NCBI RefSeq assembly: GCF_014639275.1
Contig: NZ_BMFW01000014.1
Location: 1-64,000 of the forward strand
Reading direction: 5' to 3'
Length of the DNA stretch: 64,000 nucleotides
DNA from: Arthrobacter liuii
GTDB taxonomy: Bacteria > Actinomycetota > Actinomycetes > Actinomycetales > Micrococcaceae
Each line of letters starts with the position of its first letter. The stretch's first letter is position 1. Of the stretch, positions 9,104 through 21,868 are shown piece by piece. The notes beneath the pieces are model-generated. The model searched no databases and was not told where the DNA came from. It saw nothing but the letters and a program-made list of their open reading frames with translations. Position numbers and translations under genes: made by a program.

Positions 9104-10033
9104 GTGACGCGCCAGAGTGACGCCCAAGTGGTGGCCATTATTTCCGCATTCCATCCGCCGGAGGACCTACCGGAGCGAGTCCTGCAGCTCAATAAGCAGG
9201 TGGCGCAGACCGTGGTGGTGGACGACGGTTCCGACGTCGATCGCTCCAGCACTGTTTTGCAGGAGCTCGAGGTCATGGGCTGCACCGTAATCCGTATGCC
9301 AGAGAATTCGGGCATAGCCGCAGCACTCAACGCCGGCATCAACCTGGCGCTCGAGAAATGGTCTCCTGACTTTGTGGTGACCTTGGACCAGGATTCCGCC
9401 CTCGACCCAGGCTACATAGCTGCGGCACTGGAAACCCTCGCTGACGCAAAGGCCAGGGGAATCCAGCCCGGGCTCATCAGCGCCCAATCGCACAACGAAC
9501 TTAATGTTCCCCTGCTCAGCCGCAAGGCAGAGTTTCCCGAGGCCTTCGACCCCCTGCAGTCAGGTGCCCTGATTCCGGTCTCCACGCTCAAGGCCGTTGG
9601 CATGATGGACGAAAGGCTTTTTATCGACTGCGTGGACTCGGAGTTCAATCTCCGCGTTCGCTCACATGGACTTGCAACCCTGATTGGAAAGGGCTGCAAC
9701 ATGACCCATTCTCTGGGGCACGCGCAGCCAATGATGCTTTTCGGATGGCATGTCACAGTCCTGGGCACCAAACGGCATGTCCACTCGCACGCTCCGTTCC
9801 GCGTGTACTACATAACCCGAAACAGCATCTACTTGTGGCGCCAATACGGGGCACGCTTTCCGGGCTGGCTCGTTCGCCGGCTCCGCTTCCAATTGGAAAG
9901 CGATATCTTCAGGCTCCTGTATGGCGCCAACCGCAAAGGGCAGGTGCATGCGTTGGCACGGGGTTGCTGGGATGGGTGGACCGGGCGGCTTGGGAAAATC
10001 GACCCTGCACTGCAGAGGCGGATCAGCTCATGA
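9104..10033 (+). CDS. Family-2 glycosyltransferase, rhamnosyltransferase-like
   Basis: A 309-residue GT2 enzyme with VVVDDGSD at 37-44, a metal site LDQDS around 94-98 and the segment FIDCVDSEFNLRV. This last resembles the FIDxVDxE(W/F)CLR signature of bacterial rhamnosyltransferases. The start is GTG with AAAAGGAA about 10 nt upstream. It is first of three translationally coupled glycosyltransferases (ATGA overlap with the next). With dTDP-rhamnose genes nearby, rhamnose transfer is the favoured but unproved activity. Confidence 0.85.
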   Translation: MTRQSDAQVVAIISAFHPPEDLPERVLQLNKQVAQTVVVDDGSDVDRSSTVLQELEVMGCTVIRMPENSGIAAALNAGINLALEKWSPDFVVTLDQDSALDPGYIAAALETLADAKARGIQPGLISAQSHNELNVPLLSRKAEFPEAFDPLQSGALIPVSTLKAVGMMDERLFIDCVDSEFNLRVRSHGLATLIGKGCNMTHSLGHAQPMMLFGWHVTVLGTKRHVHSHAPFRVYYITRNSIYLWRQYGARFPGWLVRRLRFQLESDIFRLLYGANRKGQVHALARGCWDGWTGRLGKIDPALQRRISS

Positions 10034-10773
10034 GCACAGCTGAAAACGTCAGGGTATCCGTTTGCATGGCAACCTATAACGGCGAGGATTACGTAGCGGA
10101 ACAGATCGCGTCCATTCTCGACCAACTCGCCGCGAACGATGAGCTGATCATCGTCGATGATGCCTCGAAGGACGCAACGACCGACGTGGTCCGCAGCATC
10201 GATGACCCACGCATCAATTTCCTTCCGAGCCGCGAAAACCGTGGCTACGTGGCCAGCTTTGAGAAAGCCATCGCGGCCAGCAGGGGCGCGTACATCATGC
10301 TCTCGGACCAAGACGACGTCTGGCTCCCGGGGCGGTTGGACAATCTCCTCAAGTCCTTGCAGGCGAAGGCGTTCGCGGCAAGCAACTTCACCGTATTTGG
10401 TGGCGCGGCCAACAAACTGCAGAAAGTGCAACTTAGGGAAGCCGACAGCGGAAGGTGGATTGCGAACCTCGTTACCACTTGGATTGGCATACGACCCTAC
10501 TACGGCTGCACCATGGCCTTCCGCTCCGACGCGAAAAAGCTCATTTTGCCTTTCCCATCCTTTTTGACGGAAACCCACGACCAGTGGATAGCCATTGTGG
10601 CGAACCTCAACCGGGAGATGGCCCACGTGGAACCGGCCACGGTGGCTCGCCGATTGCACGAACAAAACACGACCCCCAAATCGCGGCGGCCAATCTCCGT
10701 TATTGTCCGGGCCAGGATCATGCTGCTCCGCGCCTTCAGCGTTGCTCTTAGCAGAAAGCTGCGCGCCCGATGA
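10030..10773 (+). CDS. Family-2 glycosyltransferase
   Basis: A 247-residue GT2 enzyme. It opens with VSVCMATYNG (9-18), then IIVDDASKD (40-48) and LSDQDDVW (91-98), the last being the nucleotide/metal-binding motif. The ATG overlaps the preceding stop as ATGA; longer in-frame readings starting near 9745 run through the previous gene and are not credible. This motif combination is common in rhamnan and O-antigen rhamnosyltransferases. It also overlaps the next gene by ATGA, making a coupled three-enzyme set. Confidence 0.87.
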   Translation: MSTAENVRVSVCMATYNGEDYVAEQIASILDQLAANDELIIVDDASKDATTDVVRSIDDPRINFLPSRENRGYVASFEKAIAASRGAYIMLSDQDDVWLPGRLDNLLKSLQAKAFAASNFTVFGGAANKLQKVQLREADSGRWIANLVTTWIGIRPYYGCTMAFRSDAKKLILPFPSFLTETHDQWIAIVANLNREMAHVEPATVARRLHEQNTTPKSRRPISVIVRARIMLLRAFSVALSRKLRAR

Positions 10774-11819
10774 CCGGTAAACCTCCCCTGCCTTCCGTAC
10801 CGGCGGGTCATTCCTTCGCCGGTTCTTACGGAGCCGTGGCCTTGGCCGCCTACGAGCCGGAGGAAACTATGTTCGCGCGCCAACTTCTGTCCATCCAGGC
10901 CCAAACCCACAAAGAGTTCGTATGCCTCATCTCTGCTGACGGCAACTACGGGCGCGTTCAGGACATCGTGAAGCGCACCTGCGGCGACGATGACCGCTTC
11001 CGCGTGCTCGGCTACGACACCAGGGTTGGTTTCCATCACAATTTTGAGCGCGCTCTGGAAGCGGTGCCCTCCGAGGCCCGCTGGGTTGCCCTCAGCGACC
11101 AGGATGACTATTGGTATCCGCAAAAGCTCTCCAAGTTGCTCCCGTACCTGGATGATGCTGCGCTTGTAACCTGTCAGGCGCGCGTGGTGTCGCCGGAAAC
11201 TTCGATGACAGACTCTGATCCGAGCCAAGGCAAGCTGACCGACCGAAAAAATGTGGGCGCAGCCGACCTCTTCGCCAACAACCAGGTAACAGGTTCGCTG
11301 TGCGCGTTCCGACGTGAAGTCCTGGAACTGGCGCTGCCCTTTCCGTCGCTGGCCGCACCCTCCCAGTACCACGATCATTGGCTCGCTCTTTGCGCCGTGG
11401 CTGGGAACGGCGTCAGGATCGAAGACTTCGTGCTCCAGGACTACATCCAACACGGTGGCAACGTGGTAGGGGAATCAAGCCAGAGCCTCGTCGGCTCGGT
11501 TCGCAACACCTTCCGGTTCGTCCGCCGCTACGAAGGCAACGTCTCGGCCCGAAGTATCTGCAGGATCATCTACAAGACGGGGCTGGGCTGGCGGACACTG
11601 ATGGCCCGTACGCTTCTGCAACGTCTTAGGTCTGCGGTCCAGCCGGCCCCCACGGATCTACAGGGTGCACTGGAAGCTTATGCCAATCCCAAGACCACGC
11701 AGCTCATCCAGCTCTTGGCGGGCGGCTGGCGGCGACGGAACGTACCCGTGATGCGGGTCCTGGAAATCCTGCTCGGGATTGCCACTAAACCGTTCAGCGG
11801 CCGCGACATCCTGAAGTGA
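10770..11819 (+). CDS. Family-2 glycosyltransferase
   Basis: A 349-residue GT2-type enzyme with an AAYEPEETMFARQLLSI opening from about residue 27 and a LSDQDDYW motif at 108-115 like its upstream neighbour. It diverges in the first nucleotide-binding strand (LISADGN in place of VVDDxS). A C-terminal extension of roughly 100 basic residues is present. Start by ATGA overlap. It ends the three-gene transferase operon and is followed by a strong terminator. It probably adds one sugar of the repeat unit; specificity is unknown. Confidence 0.83.
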   Translation: MTGKPPLPSVPAGHSFAGSYGAVALAAYEPEETMFARQLLSIQAQTHKEFVCLISADGNYGRVQDIVKRTCGDDDRFRVLGYDTRVGFHHNFERALEAVPSEARWVALSDQDDYWYPQKLSKLLPYLDDAALVTCQARVVSPETSMTDSDPSQGKLTDRKNVGAADLFANNQVTGSLCAFRREVLELALPFPSLAAPSQYHDHWLALCAVAGNGVRIEDFVLQDYIQHGGNVVGESSQSLVGSVRNTFRFVRRYEGNVSARSICRIIYKTGLGWRTLMARTLLQRLRSAVQPAPTDLQGALEAYANPKTTQLIQLLAGGWRRRNVPVMRVLEILLGIATKPFSGRDILK

Positions 11820-11827
11820 TTCCCTGT

Positions 11828-11856
11828 GCGGAGCGGGGCCTAGGGCCCCGCTCCGC
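11828..11856. terminator. Terminator hairpin, 13-bp GC-rich stem
   Basis: Arms 11828-11840 and 11844-11856 pair perfectly around a TAG loop between two convergent glycosyltransferase genes. There is no long U-tract, but the stem is very stable and well placed for both transcripts. Confidence 0.78.
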
Positions 11857-11875
11857 GCAGGCGGGCCGGCGGAGT

Positions 11876-12790
11876 TCAGCAGTTGATGAGCTTCCTGGCG
11901 TCAGGGCTCAGGGTGGCCAGCAGTTCTCCAGGCATCTGCCGGGTGGGCTTGGTAAAGAACCCCTGAGCGTACCCTCTTGCGACGGCAACGAGCCAGTCCT
12001 TCTTGCTGCGGGCGGCGATGCCCTGTTGCAGGGAGTGTTGGATCACCAGCAGGACGTCGAACACATTGGTGCCCAGTGGAAAGCCCCGTTCCCTGATGTA
12101 CCAAAGACTGTTTCTGACGTGGAAGAACAGCCGCGAGCCCATGTCTTCACCAATACCTTTGGCAACAGGGTGGTTGACCTGGCTTTCCTTGACCGTCATA
12201 GCGAAGCCCATTTTGGAGAGCCGGTGGGTGTATTCGGAGTCGTCAATCCAGATGAAAAAGTCCTTGAACGGCAGGTGGGTCGTAGCGGCAACCTGGAGGT
12301 TGATCAGCACGCCCACGAAGGTGGCAGCGTCGATAGCTATGCCTCCGAGTTCGCTGGCCCGGACTTGTTTGTGCGCGTCCCGGCTCACGACCGGCGGGTT
12401 CCTCGGGTTAAAGGCACCCCGGCCGGCGGTGACAAGGGAAGCCAGGAAGGCGGGGCGCGGCGTAATGGCCTCGAATTTCGCCATGAGCGGCTCCAGCGCG
12501 TCCAGTTCAGGTTCGGCATCGTCATCCATGAGCCACGCGGCATCATGCCCGTGGGCAAGGGCGATCTCCACCCCCCAGGCAAACCCCCCCGCTCCCCCAA
12601 GGTTGGCACCCGTCTCGAACATCGTGACACCAGGGTGGGAGTCACGGATGTACTGTGCGCTGCCGTCCGTCGATCCATTCTCAATGACGATGATTTCCTC
12701 GAGCGGCATCGTCTGCTGCTCAAGGGCTGCCAGGCATTTCTTGAGGTAGTCAAGACGGTTATAGGAGACAACGACAGCAGCTACGGACAT
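11876..12790 (-). CDS. glfT1: GlfT1-like galactofuranosyltransferase
   Basis: A 304-residue GT2 enzyme with VVVSYNR at 6-12, IENGSTDG at 37-44, the triple-aspartate site MDDDAEP at 88-94, and FIWIDDSEYTHR at 179-190. The DDD and WIDDxE pair is the hallmark of actinobacterial galactofuranosyltransferases. Length and motifs match mycobacterial GlfT1 (Rv3782), which adds the first galactofuranose units to the rhamnose-GlcNAc linker. Here it stands alone on the minus strand, divergent from the flippase, near glf-glfT2-wzm-wzt. The assignment is by motif and context; another WbbL-like activity is possible. Confidence 0.75.
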   Translation of the reverse strand: MSVAAVVVSYNRLDYLKKCLAALEQQTMPLEEIIVIENGSTDGSAQYIRDSHPGVTMFETGANLGGAGGFAWGVEIALAHGHDAAWLMDDDAEPELDALEPLMAKFEAITPRPAFLASLVTAGRGAFNPRNPPVVSRDAHKQVRASELGGIAIDAATFVGVLINLQVAATTHLPFKDFFIWIDDSEYTHRLSKMGFAMTVKESQVNHPVAKGIGEDMGSRLFFHVRNSLWYIRERGFPLGTNVFDVLLVIQHSLQQGIAARSKKDWLVAVARGYAQGFFTKPTRQMPGELLATLSPDARKLINC

Positions 12791-12854
12791 TAAATTTCCT
12801 GACTTTTTGGATCAACTTCCCGGTACATCGTAGTCGACCGTGCGGACAATCCCC

Positions 12855-12882
12855 TTGTCCGGGGCAGCTCGGCAGCTACTCT
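12855..12882 (+). promoter_or_regulatory. Candidate sigma-70-type promoter of the flippase gene
   Basis: TTGTCC (12855-12860) and TACTCT (12877-12882) are separated by 16 nt, a reasonable -35/-10 pair. They lie about 56 nt before the ATG at 12938 in the divergent region between the glfT1-like gene and the flippase. GAAGGAA supplies the ribosome site. Confidence 0.5.
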
Positions 12883-12937
12883 AAGCTGGTTACTTTGGCC
12901 CCTAACGCTTCACAGGCACGTTGAAGGAACAGAACCG

Positions 12938-14161
12938 ATGAAAGCAATTGCCGCAGCGCTGGCCAGGTTGTCGAAGTTCGCCCTGACAGTCGGCCTGGGC
13001 ACAGTCGTCGGACTGGTAGCCATTCCAATCATCACGAACGTCGTAGGCTCGGGGCTGTGGGCAATCCTTGCGCTGGTTCAATCAATGGCAACCCTGTTTG
13101 GCGTCGTGGTCGCCTTCGGTTGGGGGACGGTAGGACCATCAATGGTCGCGACTCTGCGGGCGGAAAAGCGTCCCCAGCTATTCGCCGACTCACTCATAAC
13201 GCGCTCCTACCTGTACCTGCTGACCGCGCCAATCATGGGGTTAGTCATGATGGCACTGCAGCCAGCACACGCCGCCTTCGTTTTCCTGGCCTCATTGACC
13301 TATTTGCTCCCCTTCCTCGGGGCCTCCTGGTACTTTATTGGCGAGGCAAAGCCCACCCGGCTGTTCCTGGCGGATGCGATCCCGCAACTGGCCGGCACCG
13401 TCACGGGTCTTTTCGTTCTCACGTATACACGTGACCTGACGTACATGGTGCTGACGCAACTGCTTTTCGGCCTGTTTGCCGTGGCCCTCAGCGCAGTATT
13501 AGTCCTTCGTTCGGCGTCGTCAACGCTGACATGGGACTTCTCCATACGGGGATCCTGGTCGCGGATGCAGCTGCAAAGGCACGGCGTAATCACCGCTGCA
13601 ACTGGAAGTCTCTACGTAAACCTGCCGATACTGGCCGTCACCGTCCTGATTCCTTCGCATCTGGATGTGTACGCCTTTGCTGACCGGCTTTTCCGATACG
13701 GCGCCGTGGCATTCTCCCCGGTTCTGCAGTTCATCCAGGGCTGGATTCCCGAAGGTGGCCTCAAGGACCAAAAGCACCGGATCCGTCGCGCAGCCCAGGC
13801 AGCTCCGCTGCTCGGCGTCGCCGGCGGGCTTGCTCTTGCTCTCCTGGGACCCTTTGCAGCCCAGGTGCTTGTCAAGGACCCCATCCCATTCGGCAGCAGC
13901 CTCAGCATACCTATCGGGGTTGCCTTTGCCGCCGTGGCCCTGTCCCAGGTGTTGGGTCTGGCGTGCCTCGTCGCCATTGGCCAGGCGCGGGAGCTGGCCA
14001 GGTCAACACTGATTGGGGCCGTGGCAGGCGCTCCCATGATCGTTGTCGGGGCGGTCAGCCTCGGTGTGGTGGGCGTCGCCTGGGCAGTTGCCATATCCGA
14101 AGCACTTGTTGCCGGCTACCAACTTCTGGTTTTGCGGCGCCACATGAGTAAACGGGCTTGA
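12938..14161 (+). CDS. Wzx-like polysaccharide flippase
   Basis: A 407-residue membrane protein of about 11-12 hydrophobic segments with the MOP-superfamily layout of oligosaccharide flippases. The N-terminus (KFALTVGLGTVVGLVAIPII) is the usual first helix. It would translocate an undecaprenyl- or decaprenyl-linked oligosaccharide across the cytoplasmic membrane. It is a single plus-strand gene between minus-strand genes. The locus also carries an ABC exporter, so two lipid-linked glycans, or two modes of export, may be served. No wzy polymerase is clearly recognisable, although the large unknown membrane proteins are candidates. Confidence 0.82.
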   Translation: MKAIAAALARLSKFALTVGLGTVVGLVAIPIITNVVGSGLWAILALVQSMATLFGVVVAFGWGTVGPSMVATLRAEKRPQLFADSLITRSYLYLLTAPIMGLVMMALQPAHAAFVFLASLTYLLPFLGASWYFIGEAKPTRLFLADAIPQLAGTVTGLFVLTYTRDLTYMVLTQLLFGLFAVALSAVLVLRSASSTLTWDFSIRGSWSRMQLQRHGVITAATGSLYVNLPILAVTVLIPSHLDVYAFADRLFRYGAVAFSPVLQFIQGWIPEGGLKDQKHRIRRAAQAAPLLGVAGGLALALLGPFAAQVLVKDPIPFGSSLSIPIGVAFAAVALSQVLGLACLVAIGQARELARSTLIGAVAGAPMIVVGAVSLGVVGVAWAVAISEALVAGYQLLVLRRHMSKRA

Positions 14162-14226
14162 GTCAGCGGGCCCTGTCCCCACGCCTGACAAGCAAAGGGC
14201 CATTTAGCCCGAAGCAAATCCGACAA

Positions 14227-16245
14227 TTACGGGGCGGGACACAGATCGAGCCTGTATAGCTTCGCTTCCCCCTGCGAATCTTCCAGCGTGGCCATACCTG
14301 CGGCTATGAGTGCATCCAGTCCTTTGTAACCGCTGTCCCTGCCATGCACCTCGCGGTGCCCGAAGTCGAGGATGTACTCGATCTTAAGGCTCTCTACGGC
14401 CGGGCAGACGGTCGGGTCGTCCTTGGTAGGAAGAGGACCATTGAGCAACGGGACCGCGCCTTGGGGGACAGCGCTAAGGATATGCAGTTGGACCAGCTTG
14501 CGGTCAGCAAAGGCATAGGCGAGGGAGCTGCCATTCCAAGGATTGCCAACCATTAAGGCGTCCTTGGGCACTTCTCCGGGCAGGCGCTTGATAAGGGCCA
14601 TCTCGTCACTCGATATCAGCGGAGAATTATCTGCCAACCGATAAGACCCTGCCATGGATGCCTGCGCCTGGGCGACGTTTCCGCGTTGGGTGGCCGCTGC
14701 CATGGCGAGGATCATGATAATCCCCGCCGCGGCGACGAGACCCGCAGGCCCAAGCACTCGGCTCTTGGAAGCCCGCTCAGCCAACTGGGAGGGCTTACCC
14801 CGATTGAAGTGACCGGCACCCGCCACCAGGGCGGAGAAGACCCATGTCCATACTTCGACGGCGCCCCTGCAGGCAAGCGGAATTGTCACCAAGGGCAGGA
14901 GAGCTGCAAGGCGGGGCGGGTCGTTGTACCAGATACCGGTGAGAGTCAGCCGGAAGTCGTCAGCAGGGAAAGAACTGACCACGACGAAGAGTCCCGCTGC
15001 GACCAAATACATTCCCAGTAACCACAGCTGTCGCTTGGAACGGAGGATCACATAGATGCCAAGGAGCGTCAGGGCCATGACTGCCCACGCAACAGGGCGT
15101 CCAATGGCGGAACTGGCAATCAGTTCCCCAATGGCCTGCCCCGTCGTCTCCACCGGAGGCCAGAAGGCGGCCTCGGCCGGCGGACGTACCAGGTCCCAGA
15201 AGAGGCGGATCAGCACGACGGCGGCAATAAAGAGCAGACCCAGGGTGGCCGAAGCTACAACGCGTCTCCGTCCTGTCCTGGACCTGATCGTGTCCGCGCA
15301 GATACGGACATACACGTAAATGGCGGCAGGCAGCATCAGGGCCAGCCAGGCCATGGCGGCGCTGGGATGGGCAAGGGCCATCCCAGGAAGGACGGCGAGC
15401 AAGACAAGCAGGCTCATGATCCTGGAACCGTGCGAGACGGCGGACAGGCCAAGCGCGTCCAGACCTATTGCCAAAACAAGTGGCAGGAGTGCTAGAGCGA
15501 GGAAGTTCGGGTAAAGGACTCCGAAGTCCAGCAGCGAAATGGGGAACGCACCAAAGGCAGCTGACAAGATGCCTGCGGTGATGCTCACCGCCGGACGGCG
15601 TCCCCATAGTGTTTGCGCAAGGTAGATGCACCCGATTGGCCACACCAGGGCGGCAACTACGATATTGACGGCATTCACGGAGGACGTGATTTCCCACCCA
15701 CCGGCACTGACAAGTAGTGACACGAGGTCGTGCCACGCGGCAGGATAGGAGCCCGCACCCGTCATGGCATTGAGTGTGAGGGACGAACCGGAACCAGTGT
15801 CGAGAATGTAACGGACAGCGTTGAGGTGGAAAACGTTGTCGAAGGTCTGCGAGAACGACTCGGGCGATCCGATGGCGTTCACGAGCCGGCGCCCGACCAG
15901 GACTGCCGCCAAGAGTGTTGCCGCCAGGGAGGCCGCCATCCAATGGCGCGGTTCGGCCTCGTGGTCCGTTGCTGCCGGCGCCTTCCTCCTGGAGAGAAAA
16001 ACGGAAGCAGCAAGAGCCACTACGGCCATTCCGATGGTTACCGCAACGACCGGCAGCAATGACCAGACGACACCGGCGAAAGGTGCGGCGATGGCGGCAA
16101 CGGCGATGACCGAGACACTTATCCCCGGTGCCACCGCGACCGCCCGACGCAAGCCAAGCCGCGCGGCAAGGCCGACGGCAAGTCCCGGAATGAACAGCAG
16201 AACCACTGCGAGGAGAAACTGCGGTACTGCATCAAACCAGGACAA
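14227..16245 (-). CDS. DUF6541-like polytopic membrane protein
   Basis: A 672-residue integral membrane protein with about a dozen membrane segments and a soluble C-terminal third. The N-terminal stretch SWFDAVPQFLLAVVLLFIPG matches the usual opening of the DUF6541 family in actinobacterial envelope loci. I therefore prefer the TTG at 16245, preceded by GGAGG at 4 nt, over a GTG at 16332 that would add 29 non-hydrophobic residues. A GT-C-type glycosyltransferase or polymerase role is plausible but undemonstrated. It follows wzm-wzt in the same direction and may belong to the same transcript. Confidence 0.75.
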   Translation of the reverse strand: MSWFDAVPQFLLAVVLLFIPGLAVGLAARLGLRRAVAVAPGISVSVIAVAAIAAPFAGVVWSLLPVVAVTIGMAVVALAASVFLSRRKAPAATDHEAEPRHWMAASLAATLLAAVLVGRRLVNAIGSPESFSQTFDNVFHLNAVRYILDTGSGSSLTLNAMTGAGSYPAAWHDLVSLLVSAGGWEITSSVNAVNIVVAALVWPIGCIYLAQTLWGRRPAVSITAGILSAAFGAFPISLLDFGVLYPNFLALALLPLVLAIGLDALGLSAVSHGSRIMSLLVLLAVLPGMALAHPSAAMAWLALMLPAAIYVYVRICADTIRSRTGRRRVVASATLGLLFIAAVVLIRLFWDLVRPPAEAAFWPPVETTGQAIGELIASSAIGRPVAWAVMALTLLGIYVILRSKRQLWLLGMYLVAAGLFVVVSSFPADDFRLTLTGIWYNDPPRLAALLPLVTIPLACRGAVEVWTWVFSALVAGAGHFNRGKPSQLAERASKSRVLGPAGLVAAAGIIMILAMAAATQRGNVAQAQASMAGSYRLADNSPLISSDEMALIKRLPGEVPKDALMVGNPWNGSSLAYAFADRKLVQLHILSAVPQGAVPLLNGPLPTKDDPTVCPAVESLKIEYILDFGHREVHGRDSGYKGLDALIAAGMATLEDSQGEAKLYRLDLCPAP

Positions 16246-16351
16246 GAATCCTCCGATAAGTTGTCGGCACGCCAGCCGAAGCGGCACGCCGTACCGCTGA
16301 TGGTCAATCAAAAATTGGACGCAGCCGTTCACCTGCTGCGGATGACGCCCG

Positions 16352-17077
16352 TCAGGCCCTCAAAATCGAGACGGCCTCATGGATGGGTCCATCGAATTTC
16401 ACGTTACCGTGCTCCATCAGAATTCCCCGGTCACATATGCGCGAAACGAGGTCCAGGTCATGGCTAACCACGACCAAGGTTTTCCCGTCCCGCGCAAGCT
16501 CTTGGATTTTGTCAATGCACTTGCGTTGGAAGGGCTCGTCACCAACAGCAAGAATCTCGTCAATAAGGAAAACCTCAGGGTCTGTGTGAACAGCAACGGA
16601 AAATGCAAGGCGTAGATACATTCCGGAGGAGTAGAACTTAACCTCTGTATCAATAAATTGGCCAATTTCCGAAAACTCGACGATATCGTCAAATTTGTCA
16701 TTAATTTGCTGCTCGGTCATCCCTAAAATGGCGCCGTTGAGGAAGACGTTGTCGCGTCCGGAAAGATCCGGGTGGAAGCCGGCGCCCACTTCGATAAGCC
16801 CGGCAACTCTTCCCCGAGTCTTCACCGTTCCAGTATCGGGAAGCATCACACCAGAAATATGCTTGAGGAGGGTGGACTTGCCCGAACCGTTGAGTCCCAG
16901 CAGTGCGACTGTTTCGCCGGCGTCAATCTCTACAGAGACGTTTTTCAAGGCATGAAACTTTTCCGACAGGTCGCCTTTGCGTCCCTTGGCAAGCCACACT
17001 ACGGCCTCTTTCAGTGACCGGGTGTGGCGGAGCACGAACTGTTTGCTGATATCGGAAACTTCTATCGCCGTTACCAC
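16352..17077 (-). CDS. wzt: Polysaccharide ABC exporter, ATP-binding subunit (Wzt/RfbE-like)
   Basis: A 241-residue ATPase with Walker A GLNGSGKST at 61-69, the polysaccharide-exporter variant signature YSSGM at 149-153 in place of LSGGQ, Walker B FLIDE at 170-174 and the switch histidine at about 206. It is short and lacks the C-terminal carbohydrate-binding domain of some Wzt proteins, as do mycobacterial Rv3781 and TagH-like enzymes. The GTG start directly abuts the permease stop, with AGGAG inside the end of the permease gene. Role: powers export of a lipid-linked glycan, here probably galactan. Confidence 0.9.
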   Translation of the reverse strand: MVTAIEVSDISKQFVLRHTRSLKEAVVWLAKGRKGDLSEKFHALKNVSVEIDAGETVALLGLNGSGKSTLLKHISGVMLPDTGTVKTRGRVAGLIEVGAGFHPDLSGRDNVFLNGAILGMTEQQINDKFDDIVEFSEIGQFIDTEVKFYSSGMYLRLAFSVAVHTDPEVFLIDEILAVGDEPFQRKCIDKIQELARDGKTLVVVSHDLDLVSRICDRGILMEHGNVKFDGPIHEAVSILRA

Positions 17078-17955
17078 TTAGAGCTCCTGTGCAAAACGGC
17101 CCTCAAGGCGCCGAAACGTGTATTGACCCAAAAGAAGAATGACCACAGCAACTACGAGGCCGACAGGCAGCCACAGACTAAAAAGATTGGGCGGCATGGC
17201 CGCGGAACCGTCTGTCGTCGGAAACCAAAACGCGTAGTGGAATAACTCCACCCCGATGGTGATCGGGTTTGCCTGGTACACGGCAAAAGCCGCGGTTCCA
17301 AGCTTCTGCTCCACCATTGACCACGCGTACATGACAGGAGAAGCCCACGTCGCGATCATTAGCAGCATGTCTACGAGATTCTCTGAATCCCGGAAGTACA
17401 CGTTGGCCGACCCGAACAACAGACCGAGGCCAGTTGCGAGCAGGGCAACGATGACAAAACCTGCCACGGCAGCAAGCAATTGCAACGGGTTGGGATGCCA
17501 TCCGGCCAAGACACAACCGCCGACAAGAACCACGAGCTGTGGGAAAAAGTGAACGGCGGATACCCAAACGGACGCCACCGGAAACAATTCGCGAGGAAGG
17601 TAGATCTTCTTTATAAGGTTACCGTTCATCACAATGGACCGTGCTGCGTTACCCAACGCCTCTGAAAAGAAATTGATCAGGACTATGCCGGAGAAGAGGT
17701 AGACGGCGTAATTTGCCAGCCCGTCTGGATTTTTCGGGCTCCGCTCCAACCCAAGGAAGATTCCCAGGGCAACATAGAAAACTATGAATTGGACCCCGGG
17801 CTTTACATAGGACCAAAGGAGACCAAGAACAGAACCCCGGTAGCGGACTTTCAGTTCTTTCCGAACCAGCAACTTAAGTAGGAAGCTGGATTGCTTGAGG
17901 TCCCGCAGTCCACCGCCGAGGCCTGGCGTGGTCAATTCACTGGTCGAAATTACAC

Positions 17956-17959
<4 letters not shown>
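17078..17959 (-). CDS. wzm: Polysaccharide ABC exporter, permease subunit (Wzm/RfbD-like)
   Basis: A 293-residue ABC-2 type permease with six hydrophobic segments and the cytoplasmic N-terminal amphipathic region KLLVRKELKVRYRGSVLG typical of Wzm/TagG proteins. Its GTG start overlaps the glfT2 stop (GTGA) and its stop abuts the ATPase start, so glf-glfT2-wzm-wzt is one coupled operon. In mycobacteria the equivalent Rv3783/Rv3781 pair is linked to arabinogalactan export. Confidence 0.9.
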
Positions 17960-21245
<3,286 letters not shown>

Positions 21246-21283
21246 TCAGCCTCCCCCCTGTGATCCGCCCCACAGTGCGACTG

Positions 21284-21868
21284 TCAAACTTCCCTCAGGG
21301 CCCCGTCCCGCTCGATGTATGCATCCCGGGTGCCCGGGCAGACCCACTGCCCGTCTTCCTGCACCAGCGGCCGGCCGGCTCTGCCTACCCAGCCGATACG
21401 CCGCGCCGGAACCCCTGCGACGAGCGCGAAGTCCGGAACGTCCTTGGTGACGACGGCGCCCGCAGCCACCATCGCCCACGCGCCGATGGTAACGGGCGCA
21501 ATACAGACCGCACGGGCTCCGACGGCAGCTCCTTGCCTTATGGTGACACCCACTTTGTCCCAGTCATCCTCTGTCTTTAAGCCCCCCTCGGGAGTCACGG
21601 CACGGGGGAAGACGTCGTTGGTGAGCACCACTGCGGGGCCGATGAAGACCCCTGCCTCCAACACTGCCGGTTCGTAAACCAGCGCATAGTTTTGCACCTT
21701 GCAGTTCTCCCCCAGAACAACTCCAGGGCCGATGTAGGCTCCGCGCCCGATGACACAGTTCTCCCCCAGGCTGGCCGCCTCCCTGATCTGCGCGAGATGC
21801 CACACTTTGCTGCCTGCCCCGATGTGGGCCCGGGCGTCAACGTCTGCGCTGTCGGCAATGATGCTCAA
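21284..21868 (-). CDS. Left-handed beta-helix acetyltransferase, WbpD/WlbB-like
   Basis: A 194-residue protein built from hexapeptide repeats (about residues 10-150), with the segment GVFIGPAVVLTNDVFPRA characteristic of sugar N-acetyltransferases of the WbpD/WlbB type. Those enzymes acetylate a 3-amino group of UDP-amino sugars. The start is TTG at 21868 with AAAGGAG 5 nt upstream; longer readings to 22027 add unconserved sequence. It lies upstream of glf on the same strand with a gap of about 125 bp. The aminotransferase and oxidase that normally make its substrate are not in the window, so the exact substrate is open. Confidence 0.78.
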   Translation of the reverse strand: MSIIADSADVDARAHIGAGSKVWHLAQIREAASLGENCVIGRGAYIGPGVVLGENCKVQNYALVYEPAVLEAGVFIGPAVVLTNDVFPRAVTPEGGLKTEDDWDKVGVTIRQGAAVGARAVCIAPVTIGAWAMVAAGAVVTKDVPDFALVAGVPARRIGWVGRAGRPLVQEDGQWVCPGTRDAYIERDGALREV

